DNA of 64,000 nt from Tubulanus polymorphus (taxonomy: Eukaryota; Nemertea; Palaeonemertea; Tubulaniformes; Tubulanidae): positions 27,558,001 to 27,622,000 of the forward strand of contig NC_134025.1 of the NCBI RefSeq assembly GCF_964204645.1, in the 5' to 3' direction. Numbering within the stretch: position 1 is the stretch's first letter; every line of letters begins with the position of its first letter. The translations under genes and the position numbers were made by a program. The notes beneath the pieces are model-generated. The model saw nothing but the letters and a program-made list of their open reading frames with translations. It was not told where the DNA came from and did no database searches. Shown here one piece after another: positions 15,658 through 30,733 of the stretch.

Positions 15658-16381
15658 TTCAAGCCTAAAATGAAATTAAAATCGCATATTAAGAAAAAAA
15701 CAAAAGCATCCATGGATAGTAGGGTATGTCTGTAAAAAGCATAGGTATAAAAATAGCTGTTGTTCCAACCAGAGATTGTCGGATATTGAGACTAGCATTT
15801 TTGGAATAAACAAAATCTAAACCACAGGGGGCCAGTTGCATAGTCATGACTTAGATTTAAGACCAGTTAAAGACCAACTTAGTTCTATAGCCAATCTAAC
15901 AACTTAAGACCAGTCTTAAGATTTAAGACAACTTTTGGACTTAAGTCACGACTGTGCAAACAACCATATTATGAATATCATTTAGCAAGTTTCAATAAGC
16001 TTCATCTTCTTCATGAAATAAATATAGATTTATTGAATTGATAGAATTTCTTCTCACTATCAACTAGAAAACTAAATCTAGCCGGCTGGTTCGGTTGGTA
16101 AAAAGCTCATTTAGCTGCTATCTTATCTATTCTCATAATACAACAACGCCATAGGGCCATCAATAGTTGTTGTCTAAATATTCGTACTTTTTCCGGTTCT
16201 TTCTAAAATAATTTCGGCATTGATCCAATTAGGCCGCCCAGTTGTCCCAATATAAAGTTCCGTTGTGAAGTCCGGCATCCATCGAGACCGAGCCGTCATC
16301 CGGCGCTACTGTGGAGCCAATTCAATTCAATTGATTTCATACATACATGCTGGCTTCAAAAAACAAATCGACACTGTTAAA
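15658..16381. promoter_or_regulatory. Divergent intergenic region, kanadaptin / NVL
   Basis: 724 bp separates the start codons of two genes that read away from each other, so both 5' UTRs and promoters lie here. A palindromic repeat element occupies 15831-15965. The stretch nearest NVL (16230-16330) is more GC- and CpG-rich (GTCCGGC, CATCCGGCGC) and is the better candidate for a core promoter. Confidence 0.5.
15831..15965. repeat. Palindromic MITE-like element
   Basis: About 135 bp with imperfect terminal inverted repeats. The left end is GTTGCATAGTCATGACTTA and the complement of the right end is GTTTGCACAGTCGTGACTTA. An internal palindrome centred near 15911 reads CTTAAGACCAGTCTTAAG. It has no coding capacity and no clear target-site duplication. 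The shape fits a short non-autonomous DNA transposon or foldback element. Confidence 0.6.
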
Positions 16382-20998
<4,617 letters not shown>

Positions 20999-21051
20999 CA
21001 TTAATATCTCATTAATATGGTAGTGATTTATCTGTGATTTACTGCATTTTA

Positions 21052-21057
21052 AATAAA
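21052..21057 (+). terminator. Poly(A) signal AATAAA, NVL
   Basis: Canonical AATAAA 54 bases after the NVL stop codon, with the tail-to-tail AP4S1 stop about 220 bases further on. Confidence 0.65.
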
Positions 21058-21279
21058 TGATTATGAAATAATGAAGTGCCTGTTTAATGATATTGGAAGT
21101 CGAGTAAAATCTTCAGTTACAGAATTCAATAAGAAAAGAAACTTGGAATCTCAATTATATACAAAGTTCTTTATTTTTCATTTTATATAACAAACAATAT
21201 ATGGCAGTATTCTTGTATGTTGCATGTATCACAGACACAACAAGTTTGTTCAAGTTTCATAGATTCATAGTATCTTATG

Positions 21280-22102
21280 TCACCATCGTTTCGCCATCTG
21301 ATCCAATAATCGAACCGGGGCTAAAATCTTGTTTTGATTCGTTTCAATAATTCTTCCATTCACAACAATTTCATCGAGGATGAAGTAAACTTTCTCTAGA
21401 TTGAAAATAATCTGTTTATCGCATGAAGGAACAGAATCACAAATATTTCAATATGGTACGAATAGAAATCTTGCAAACTTTTTTGGTTTGAGTTTAAAAG
21501 GATACATCTTCTTCACACTGGAATTAAAAACAGAAATAACATATTCAGTATCATAAAAGCGCGGCGAAGAGAAATCTGTGAATATGTTCGATATGTCATA
21601 CTTACTGCTTGCTCAAAATATGTGTCCATGGTTTCAACAAATAGATGAATCAACTCTAAAACAGCAAGCTCATTCTGAAGAAAAAATATTTGTGCAGTAT
21701 TATTAAGATAGTGTAAATAGTGCATTGATAATGATAGCGTGTTAATGGAGACTGGCATTATTTACCTCAAACTCTTCCACTCCTATGATGAAATACAGTG
21801 CTGCATACCTTCTATACACCAACTTGAAATCTCTATATTCGAGGAATGAACACTGGAAATTAATGAATTACAAATTTAATATGTTAGATTTTCATACATA
21901 ATTTTTTAAAATATAGACTCATTTTTTAGATCAAGTTTCCCAAAAAATAATTGGCTAATTCTACCTGACTATCAGTTCTCTTTAAACATCGTTGGACTGC
22001 TTCAGTCACTATCAAATCCTTTTCTTCCGTTGAAACTGAGTCGTAAAATTGAGATACCCTAACTTGTCCCTGTTTATTTACAACCAAAATAAATTTGATC
22101 AT
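21280..22102 (-). CDS. AP4S1: AP-4 complex subunit sigma-1
   Basis: Small (sigma) chain of the AP-4 adaptor, a clathrin-independent coat at the trans-Golgi network. Exons are 21280-21411, 21506-21517 (12 nt), 21606-21674, 21766-21852 and 21965-22102 (438 nt, 145 aa; human 144). The longin-type fold reads [20 protein letters not shown], then [41 protein letters not shown] and [19 protein letters not shown], ending [24 protein letters not shown] and IIETNQNKI separate AP-4 from AP-1, AP-2 and AP-3 sigma chains. The 12-nt microexon coding for CEED is needed to align without a gap to the SELD segment of the human protein; it has a good acceptor (TTTTAATTCCAG) and a weaker donor (GTATCC). The gene is head-to-head with striatin. 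Confidence 0.92.
21506..21517 (-). other. AP4S1: 12-nt microexon of AP4S1
   Basis: Four-codon exon (Cys-Glu-Glu-Asp), phase 0 at both ends, between introns 21412-21505 and 21518-21605. Without it the protein would lack four residues in a helix conserved throughout sigma adaptins. It is inferred from alignment by eye to family members and from the flanking splice sites. Confidence 0.75.
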
Positions 22103-22435
22103 CTTTCACACTGATGAAACCAACTCTGAACGGAACTAGATGGTGCTGACCTCTGGCAGTAGAGCCTCGTATTACTTCCGTAAACAACTAATTTCAAAGA
22201 TCGATTTCAAGTTCGCTTTTCGATGACAACTCTCGATGCAAGCATATACGGAACCTTAACATCATTATGATAAGGTGTGCCAAGGTTAAACCGGTGAGAC
22301 AATGCGAATAAACGTAAAATAAGACGAAAAATGCAGTTTTTGTATGATAATTAGGGACGCAATTGATGACGTCATCATTAACATAACAACAGCGCCATCT
22401 ATAAAAAAAATTGTAAATGGCGGCCGAGAGATGAA
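22103..22435. promoter_or_regulatory. Bidirectional promoter region, AP4S1 / striatin
   Basis: Only 333 bp lie between the two divergent start codons, so one compact region must hold both promoters and 5' UTRs. A GC-rich patch (GGCGGCCGAGAG, ~22419-22430) sits just before the striatin start. No TATA box is evident, which fits a housekeeping type. Confidence 0.7.
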
Positions 22436-25400
22436 ATGATGGACGAAACTTCTCAAAATCACGCCCAACTTGGGCCCCCTTCTGGGGGTATTACGATCGC
22501 GGGAAAGACACACGAAGATTCGGGACTACGCACGCATTATTCGATGCCAGGAATATTGCATTTTTTACAGACGGAATGGGCTAGATTCGAAATGGAACGC
22601 TCTCAATGGGAAGTCGAGCGAGCCGAATTACAGGTAGGTAGACTTTTTTCTCTGTTTATAATCATAATAATTGTGTTCGTGTATGATCTTAGAGTTCGTT
22701 TAGAATTATAAATCCGATCAGGTTTCATTTAGTGTTGCATCAAACTGACGAAATTGTAATCGATTTGGCAATAAAATTGACCCAGTCACTGACAGCTGAA
22801 AGTTCAGTTCAGTACTGACTGGTTGTAGCGAATTCAAAATGGCTTCCTATTTTTTTCTGTCAAGTCAGTACTTGTTTGTTCAGTTTTATGTGGAAAGATC
22901 TTTCTGAATTTTGAAGATGAAGGGAATTATATTATGATTCATAATGTATTTTTGGATTTTGTCTGATGTATTGGTTTTAAGGTGCAGACACCTTTTTTAA
23001 AGAATTTTAAGAATTGTGTCCTAATGATTAATCTCTCTTAATCCAATTGATTACAGTCCTTTAATCTAGGCTATAAGAAAACTTGGCACCCAAGGTGCAT
23101 TGTTTTTGTCAGTTAATAAAGATAAAATGCATCAATAACTGATGAAGACATAATGTTCAATACTGTTTTGATATTGATATGTTGCCAATGAATGGGGCTG
23201 ATGTAAATCCTAGTGTTTTGGCATAAAGCCTATAATTAGATTTCATGTTTCCAATTGCATATTCATAAATGAATATATCCTGAAACGAAGCCAGGTTATT
23301 TTCCGATTCGCCTGACAAAAGGCCTTCATTACCCGATACTTACAGAATTAAGAATTAACCCTGGATCCATTTCAATTGTTTTCAGTCAAAATTGGTTCAC
23401 TGGGGCAAAACATGCCTCTGGCCAGTTGTATCATCGGAAATTTGCTAATTTTCGCCATCTTTTCGTATATTTTTAGGCACGAATCGCATTTTTGCAAGGT
23501 GAAAGAAAAGGACAAGAGAATCTGAAACAGGATCTCGTAAGAAGAATCAAAATGTTAGAATTTGCCTTAAAGCAAGAGCGGTAAGTTTCCACAGCGAATC
23601 AATAAACATTTACAGGGCCTTTACTCTTATATCGGCTGGAGTTAAATATTGAATTTTGTGTCATGTTTTCAGCGCAAAATATCACAAATTGAAATACGGT
23701 TCAGACATACAAGACACCAATAGTAAAGCTCCATCATTCGATAAAAAAGATGACGGTGGTAGGTTTTATTTTGAAATTGTTTCTTTCGACACAAAAAAGT
23801 TATAGCTGAAATGTTTTGACTGAGTTAAACGAAGCGTCTACTGTGAATTCATTTTCAGAGCGTTAGAATGTTAGTTTGTTTTAGCTTACTTGATGAGTCA
23901 CTCATTGCCACTGGCATCAACTTACATTTACTTCGTACTGTTACATGATTTAGAATTGAAGGCTGCATTTGTTTAACTGCAGGAAAAAAATCGAATAATT
24001 TTGCACTAGATCCTTCATACGCTGTGTACATTTTCCTGCCCTTTTGATATAGATTTTGATAGATAATTAAGACAATTTAGAAAAAATATAATTTTGAATT
24101 TTGTAGATGAATCATCGGTAGATGGGGAATCTGTCACTACTCCTAATAGTAATGTTACATGGCGTCAAGGAAGACAACTACTCAGACAGTAAGAAAAAAT
24201 CATAAAAAATATGCTCTACTAAATCTAGTTTTGAAATGCTGTTAATGAGCCTATGATAATTTCAGATACCTACAAGAGATCGGGTATACAGATACAATAT
24301 TAGACGTTCGATCAGCGCGAGTGAGAGCTTTACTCGGCTTACAACCAAATAATGTAGAAAACGAAGAGGGTAGATTAGTGAACGGTGAACAAGGGCGAGT
24401 TCGAAATGGAGAGGGCCAGAACAAGCGGTAAGTTACTATTTGTCATCAAACTGCCTGCTTCACTTGAAGGTCCCCAAAGCTTTGCTGGGAAGAAGTCCCC
24501 ATAGCTTGGTAACAGGTGCATAGATTTTGTATCGAAATTTTTAACCTAATGGCAGCATGGATTTTAGACGTTATGTTTATAATCTAGAAGCTCATAAATT
24601 GCATATATTGGAGAAATGAAAGATGTTTTGGCTTAATTTGATGTATAAAGAATGCAATTGCAATCCGGAATTTCAGGGTTCTTGTCTAGAAACTAGAGAG
24701 CTTAGCTTTACACTCTTCATGTAATCTAGCCTGTACCTGCATGGAATCCAGAAGAAACTATTATTTTTTCGTGAATAGGGCTATTGGGAAGAAAATAATT
24801 CCAACATCGCTTGCTGAAGGTGCTTTAATGGACAGCGAGGCGTCAGTGTTAGCAACATTTGACTTTTTAGCTGGCGATAATGTAGTTGATGACGAAGATG
24901 AGAATTTAAGGTACAGCATATGAAATCGATCGGCATTTGAGAGAGTTTTACCGTGCAGTTAGTAGAGAAGCGATTGTGAGAAGGCCGATGCATGCTCTAT
25001 CACGCGTACTCTCATTATTGAATGTCGGTCTAATTGATGTGATTCATTTTCAGTGACGGCGAAAACGAAGAGGACGGAGAAACTGCTGATGACGAATCCG
25101 ACGAAAGAATCTTAAGAACTCAAAAAGTGAGTAAGATCCTACCAATTGTTTCTTCGTTACAATTGATCTCGAAACAAGATATTTCTCTTAATATTGTATA
25201 TCTAATCATTGTTTGAACGTGTAGTGGATCCATAGAAAACAGATTTTCCTCGTTCACTACTGTCTATACATTTTGATTAGATTAATTAATATCGGTCGAC
25301 GGATGAGATACAAAATGCCAATTTTCCCGTCTCGCAAATATTTATATGTGAAATGTACTTCATGTTCTTCGTGATAGGCGATGATTGGTAATGAAAGTAT

Positions 25401-28400
25401 GGCCGGTATAGACGATGTATTAGGAGATCCCGAAGAAGAAGAAGCGTTAGCGGAATTCGATTTCTTGGTCTCCGAAACGGGAGAAGGTGCCGGTGAAGCT
25501 CGTAGTCAAGGCGATGGAACCGAGTGGGGTAAGTGATCGCTATTCATGTTTTTATGTTTTAGTGACCTTGAAATAACGACACGTGTCTCACACGCTGCTG
25601 CTGTCTATATTTGTGAAAAGTGAAAGCACTCGTTGAAGAATTTAGTTTTCGAAATATTTTTCCCTCCCACCTTGTTTATTTCTTATGTATATATGTTAGC
25701 ACACCACTGCATGTAACTTGTCCTCTCTGCCATTGTCAATAAGTACACCTTCAAAACTAAACAATAGGTTTCAACTAGGATTCAACTTTTCGATCAGAGA
25801 CTAGTATGTTCGAGAAATAGTTCGTACGACTTTTCTAAGGATTTAAAAAGAAATCTAAATGAACATTTTCAGACACATATTTACCAAAGAGTAGTAGTAA
25901 GTCTGAAGAAGAAAATAATATTTAGGTGGTGTTTTTGTTTTATGATGAATATACCAGATATATCTCGGAGTTTGGGTCAATTTGGCAAATTTTTCTACAA
26001 GTTCTGATATGTTTCGTCATCTATTCTATTACACGTAATTTGTGCGTCCGGTTTTTCTGTCGAGATTGTCATTATTGTGCAGTGGTTACGGTTGTTACTC
26101 TACGGGAGGCTGGCAAACACGATATCTAGAGACTCATTTTCTCTTTGGTATTAAATTTGGCTGGTTGAATTTCTTGTCTACAGAAAAGAAAGACTCGTCG
26201 TCCCCAAACGAAGATTGGGGCGACCAACAACTGATCTCCAAGCTTAAGGAGCAGTATAAAAGAGAACGAGGCAAACAGAGTGAGTAGTGCTTTCTTCCCA
26301 TGCCCGACCGCTCTCTCTCTCTCTCTCTCTCTCTTTTCGCCTGTTCATATACATGACACGATGTATATAGATAATTCATGCTTGATTTGATGATTGAATT
26401 TATACCTAACTGATATGAAATATTGATATTTCAGCCCACACACTTCTCATGTCGAGGTTTCATTGTGGTCGGTTTTCGAACCGATAGATTCTGTTTCATT
26501 CGTATGAAAATAGTTTTTCGTCGATGTAAAACGATTATTTTGTTCACATTGTGAAAGTGATTTAATATTACAATGAAGCTTTGACTATATAAAGCATGCA
26601 CGAATTTCAGTTCTTCTTTCGCATGTTTCGATATGATAATGAATTAACCATTGCACACATTATCTGCTAATTGGCGATGTTGTTTAAACAATTAGCCCGC
26701 GCACAAACGCATATACGCATACCTTCACTATTCGCTTAAAAGATGATTTTTTTATAAGAGCTTTATAAATCTAAAAGGGTTATTCGTTCAGCAGAAAAAG
26801 AAATAATTCTTAAACGTTTATCAACCGAATCAATAATCATCATAAGCTGTTAAATGAAGTTAATCCACTATTGGTGAATGGCTATTTGAATTCAAAACCT
26901 GACTCCTCGCTTGCAAATCGGTTATTGGCTGCTTAAGATGATGCGTCATTTTGTTCTACATATCGTTGGTTTAATGGTACCGTTATAAGTAAGCTATCAA
27001 TGTATTCAGAAGTAATTTTTTTCAGTTTTGATTATTCGGGAAGGGTAGCAGAGATGATTCATGTTGTTTAAAGTATTAATTTTTTCAATCAGAATTCAAT
27101 TCAATTTTTCAATTCATCATTTTACCTCGAAATGATTAGATTATTTTCTTCCATTTCTTAATGATGGAAAGCAGCTTAATTTCGAAATGACCCCCTAAGC
27201 GAATCTCTTACATCCAGTAGTATGATCTATATTCAATGCATGGGCTTATAACGCACAAAGTCGCTAAAGTTGCTTATTTTCATGACACGAAGCTACGTTT
27301 CACTTTGTTAGGACCGAAGCGTGCCACTTTACAGGCCATGTTAGCTAATTTGGGTACTGACGACGAAATGCCGGCACAGCTCCCCTCGCCACCACCACTG
27401 CCAAGTAACAACAACAACAATATGAACAACCAATCACGGTCCGTCTCCTCGGAACTAGAGGACGGTAAGAATATGTCGATTTATCGTCAAAAAGGGCCAG
27501 TGCGAAAAGCATGTTTATCTGTGTCAGTCAGTCAGTGTCGTTCGATCTCTTATGAAGGCATTCATTTTGCAAGCTTGAGCGCGTAGAAAACAAACAACAA
27601 ACAAACTTTATTGTTAGAAATTAGATAGATCTATGAATCAGATGGATAGATTGTTCGGGGAATGAGTTTTTAGAGACGTTTGGTTCTTTAAAAAAAACAC
27701 TGTAGTTATTTTAATGTTAGTATTTAAATCCTGCTTGATGTCGTGTGCAAGTTTTATGTTGTTTTTTATTTTTATATGATTGATGATGAATATGCTTTTG
27801 TGCTGACCCTTTTCGGTGTGTCTTCAATTTTCAGCCTTCACTATTTGAATGTTGTTTTCAATTATTTTCTAAATGTTTTTTGTTTTTCGGTCTGCACCAT
27901 TTATCAAATAGATATCTCTTCAGTGAACTCTTATTTCCGGGAAGAAAGCACATATTTTCTCCATATAGATGTAAATTGACTATTAAATGTGATGTAATAT
28001 ATATGAATATTTTTGGCATTATTTGTTTTGAATTTTTGAAGTACTTATGTATTGAATGTCAATACGTATTGAATTTTGTTACGACATAAAAAGCAACTAC
28101 AACATACTTAAAGTAAGTGCAATAGTTATTTCTTACATAGAAATATACGGTTTCGATAGCGATTCATCGCAAAAGTATGAATCAATGATTATTTGGTGTG
28201 TCCAGTTTCCCCTAGTCGTGTGAAATGTTATTTTGTCCTCGTTTTAACCGACTAATTTTGTATAAAGGAATTCTCTATGTATCAGTCCTGTTTCATTGTT
28301 CTGCACTAAACGTATACGTAAACGTTATCTTCAGTTTGTTGATTAGATGAAAGAACTTTTTTTATTTGTTACTGCGATGATTGGGCAAAATTGTAAAATT

Positions 28401-30733
28401 TAAAGATTGTCAATCGTGGGATTTTCATTTCAAAAACTCAATATCCTTATATTTCAGAACTGCTTATGTATGTGAATTCCGTAAACGAATAATGATGTTA
28501 TTAGATGTTTGTTCTTCAGCGCATAAACCAATAATTGGTGTACCAGGTGAAGAGGATGCTCTTGAAGTTGCACTAGGATTAGGAGATTTAGCCGGACTCA
28601 CGGTCAATAATGAAGCTGATAGTTTATCGTACGATGTAAGTTTTAAGAGCATTTTTTACCATGGTTGTTTATACGGTAAACCTGGCTCAACTCGGACAAA
28701 CAGCTGGGAAAATTTATTTCGTTTTTGTCAGATTTAGTCAAAGGTCTGAGTTGGCCATGTCCGATTTAAGGTCAGGTTTATTGTGTATATATGATTTTAA
28801 ATGTATTGCTATGCTCACCTGGTTTTCTGGATTTCATTATTAAAGCAGATCTCTTCAGCCAAGGAAGCATTTAGGAAAACTTGGAATGCCAAATATACTC
28901 TACGAAGGTACGAAGAAGGAATTTATTGCATGTACCGTCTATAAATATAACATCAAATAGAATAACTAATGCATCATTTATTTCTTCTTCGCAGTCATTT
29001 TGATGGTGTTCGCGCATTAGCTTTTCATCCCGAAGAGCCCGTTTTACTCACAGCCTCTGAAGATCATACGCTCAAATTGTGGAACTTACAAAAAACTGTT
29101 CCCGCTAAAAAGTGAATATTCCGTAGCAAACTGTACTCGTTAAATGTGTGAAATTTTCATCAAATTGTGTATTGTGAACGTTTCATTTTATAGGACGGCT
29201 TCGTTAGACGTGGAACCAGTTTATACGTTCCGTGGTCATATTGGCGCCGTACTTTGTTTAGCGATGAGTTCAACTGGGGATCAATGTTTTAGCGGTGGTG
29301 TAGATGGAACAATTAAATGCTGGAATATTCCCAGTTCTTATATAGATCCGTATGACTCTTTCGGTAGGTCGTGGAATTTATCCACGCTTCTCGATCTCCT
29401 GACTTCAACATTTCACACTATGTAAAACATAACTGATTTCTATTTTTAGATTCGAGTGTTTTGAACGATACGTATACAGGTCACACAGATGCCGTTTGGG
29501 GGCTAGCTCTGCACGCTTCTCGGAAACAGCTCGTATCTTGTTCAGCGGATGGAACTGTTAAACTGTGGAGCCCTACGTATAATTCTCCGCTTCTTACTAC
29601 ATTTACAGCTGCAGACAGTAAGTAGATCTCTAAACCATCTGTTGAGTATACAGGGTTCCTATGACTCTCTGATTCTTTAAAAACTCTTTCTAAATGAAAA
29701 ATGCTTTTAAAGGTGCTTGAAACTCCTTTAATTTGAACAAAATGCCCAAAATCCCTTCAATTTCAAATTTAACAAAACCAACAAAATAAATGGTTTACCG
29801 AGATAAAATGTACCCGGTACTGATTTAGGAGGAGTCTACAGTAATTGGGACATGAAAGTGATGCAGACACTTCTCGAAAATTTGAAATTTTCTCTTTTAG
29901 AACTGCTTATGTTAAAGGTAGTCACTGCGTTGATTGTATTCTATTCTATTCGTAGATGATGGAGTACCGACATCGGCTGATTTTATTCGATGTGAACCGA
30001 ATCAAATGGTTGCGTCATATACCTCGTCCAATACGTATCTCTATGATCTGGAAACAGGCAAACAGATTCTGATGTTAGAAACTAAGCAATCTTCGGGTAA
30101 ATCTCCACTTCCGCTAATCTGTTGAAACGGTGCAGTTATTTTGATTGTCGCGCTACTTCAGAGTGACACTGTTGTTTCTACTTATGTATTTCAGAGTCCA
30201 ATATTAGTCATAACCAAATAAATCAGGTAGTAAGTCACCCTACACTTCCTGTTACTATAGCAGCTCATGAAGATAGACATATACGTTTCTTCGATAATAA
30301 TACAGGTAAACCCTAACCCTGCATTCACAGTTATGGATATCTGATGGGTCTCTAAAATTACTGACTTTTTACATTGAAATTTGTAGGTAAAATGATCCAT
30401 TCGATGGTGGCCCATCTAGATGCTGTTACCAGTTTAGCAGTTGATCCAAATGGATTATATTTATTATCAGGAAGTGAGTATGCATTCCTAGATCTCATAA
30501 CTTGAATTCAACTACTGTCGTACACTCGCCCTAAATTGATTCATTTATTTTGCATTTTTTCAGGTCACGATTGCTCTATTCGGCTATGGAACTTGGACAG
30601 TAAAACATGCGTTCAAGAAATAACATCTCATCGAAAGAAATTTGACGAGTCAATATACTCAGTGGCCTTCCACCCATCGAAACCGTATATAGCAAGTGCA
30701 GGGGCTGACGCACTCGCTAAAGTGTTCGTATGA
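22436..30733 (+). CDS. STRN: Striatin family scaffold protein (STRN/STRN3-like)
   Basis: Regulatory B''' subunit of PP2A and scaffold of the STRIPAK complex. Exons: 22436-22633, 23477-23580, 23673-23758, 24107-24188, 24266-24427, 24779-24910, 25054-25126, 25378-25528, (25873-25896 optional), 26184-26279, 27312-27464, 28520-28635, 28849-28907, 28995-29111, 29194-29363, 29450-29617, 29956-30096, 30195-30305, 30387-30473 and 30564-30733 (2376 nt without the optional exon, 791 aa). Domains in order: the conserved GILHFLQTEWARFEMERSQWE caveolin-binding/coiled-coil region (~38-120), RQLLRQYLQEIGYTDTILD, an acidic middle, the calmodulin-binding-like LISKLKEQYKRERG, and a C-terminal WD40 propeller that ends AGADALAKVFV exactly as in vertebrates. 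The ATG at 22436 is chosen over the ATG at 22431, which runs into a stop after two codons. Introns are larger on the 5' side. Confidence 0.95.
25873..25896 (+). other. STRN: Candidate 24-nt cassette microexon of striatin
   Basis: Flanked by a good acceptor (CATTTTCAG) and a strong donor (GTAAGT). It is 24 nt long, so it can be included or skipped without frame change: the junction is phase 1 at both sides and the insert would read DTYLPKSS. It lies between the exon ending GDGTEW and the exon encoding KKDSSSPNED. Prediction only. Confidence 0.45.
26311..26334. repeat. (CT)12 microsatellite
   Basis: Perfect 24-bp CT run in a striatin intron, about 30 bases downstream of the donor at 26280. Its pyrimidine strand would be transcribed. 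Confidence 0.95.

Noticed and set aside
16265-16381. Upstream in-frame extension of the NVL first exon
   Set aside because: The frame is open but contains no ATG before 16382; it only begins at a GTG, which is not expected to start a metazoan nuclear gene.
27236-28089. Open frames in the striatin intron between 27464 and 28520
   Set aside because: The first merely extends across the true exon 27312-27464; the others are AT-rich intronic sequence without splice sites in phase.
29640-29790. Possible old interspersed repeat in a striatin intron (AGGGTTCCTATGACTCT...)
   Set aside because: It resembles degenerate repeats I have seen in invertebrate genomes, but there is no second copy in the window and no defined ends, so it is not called.
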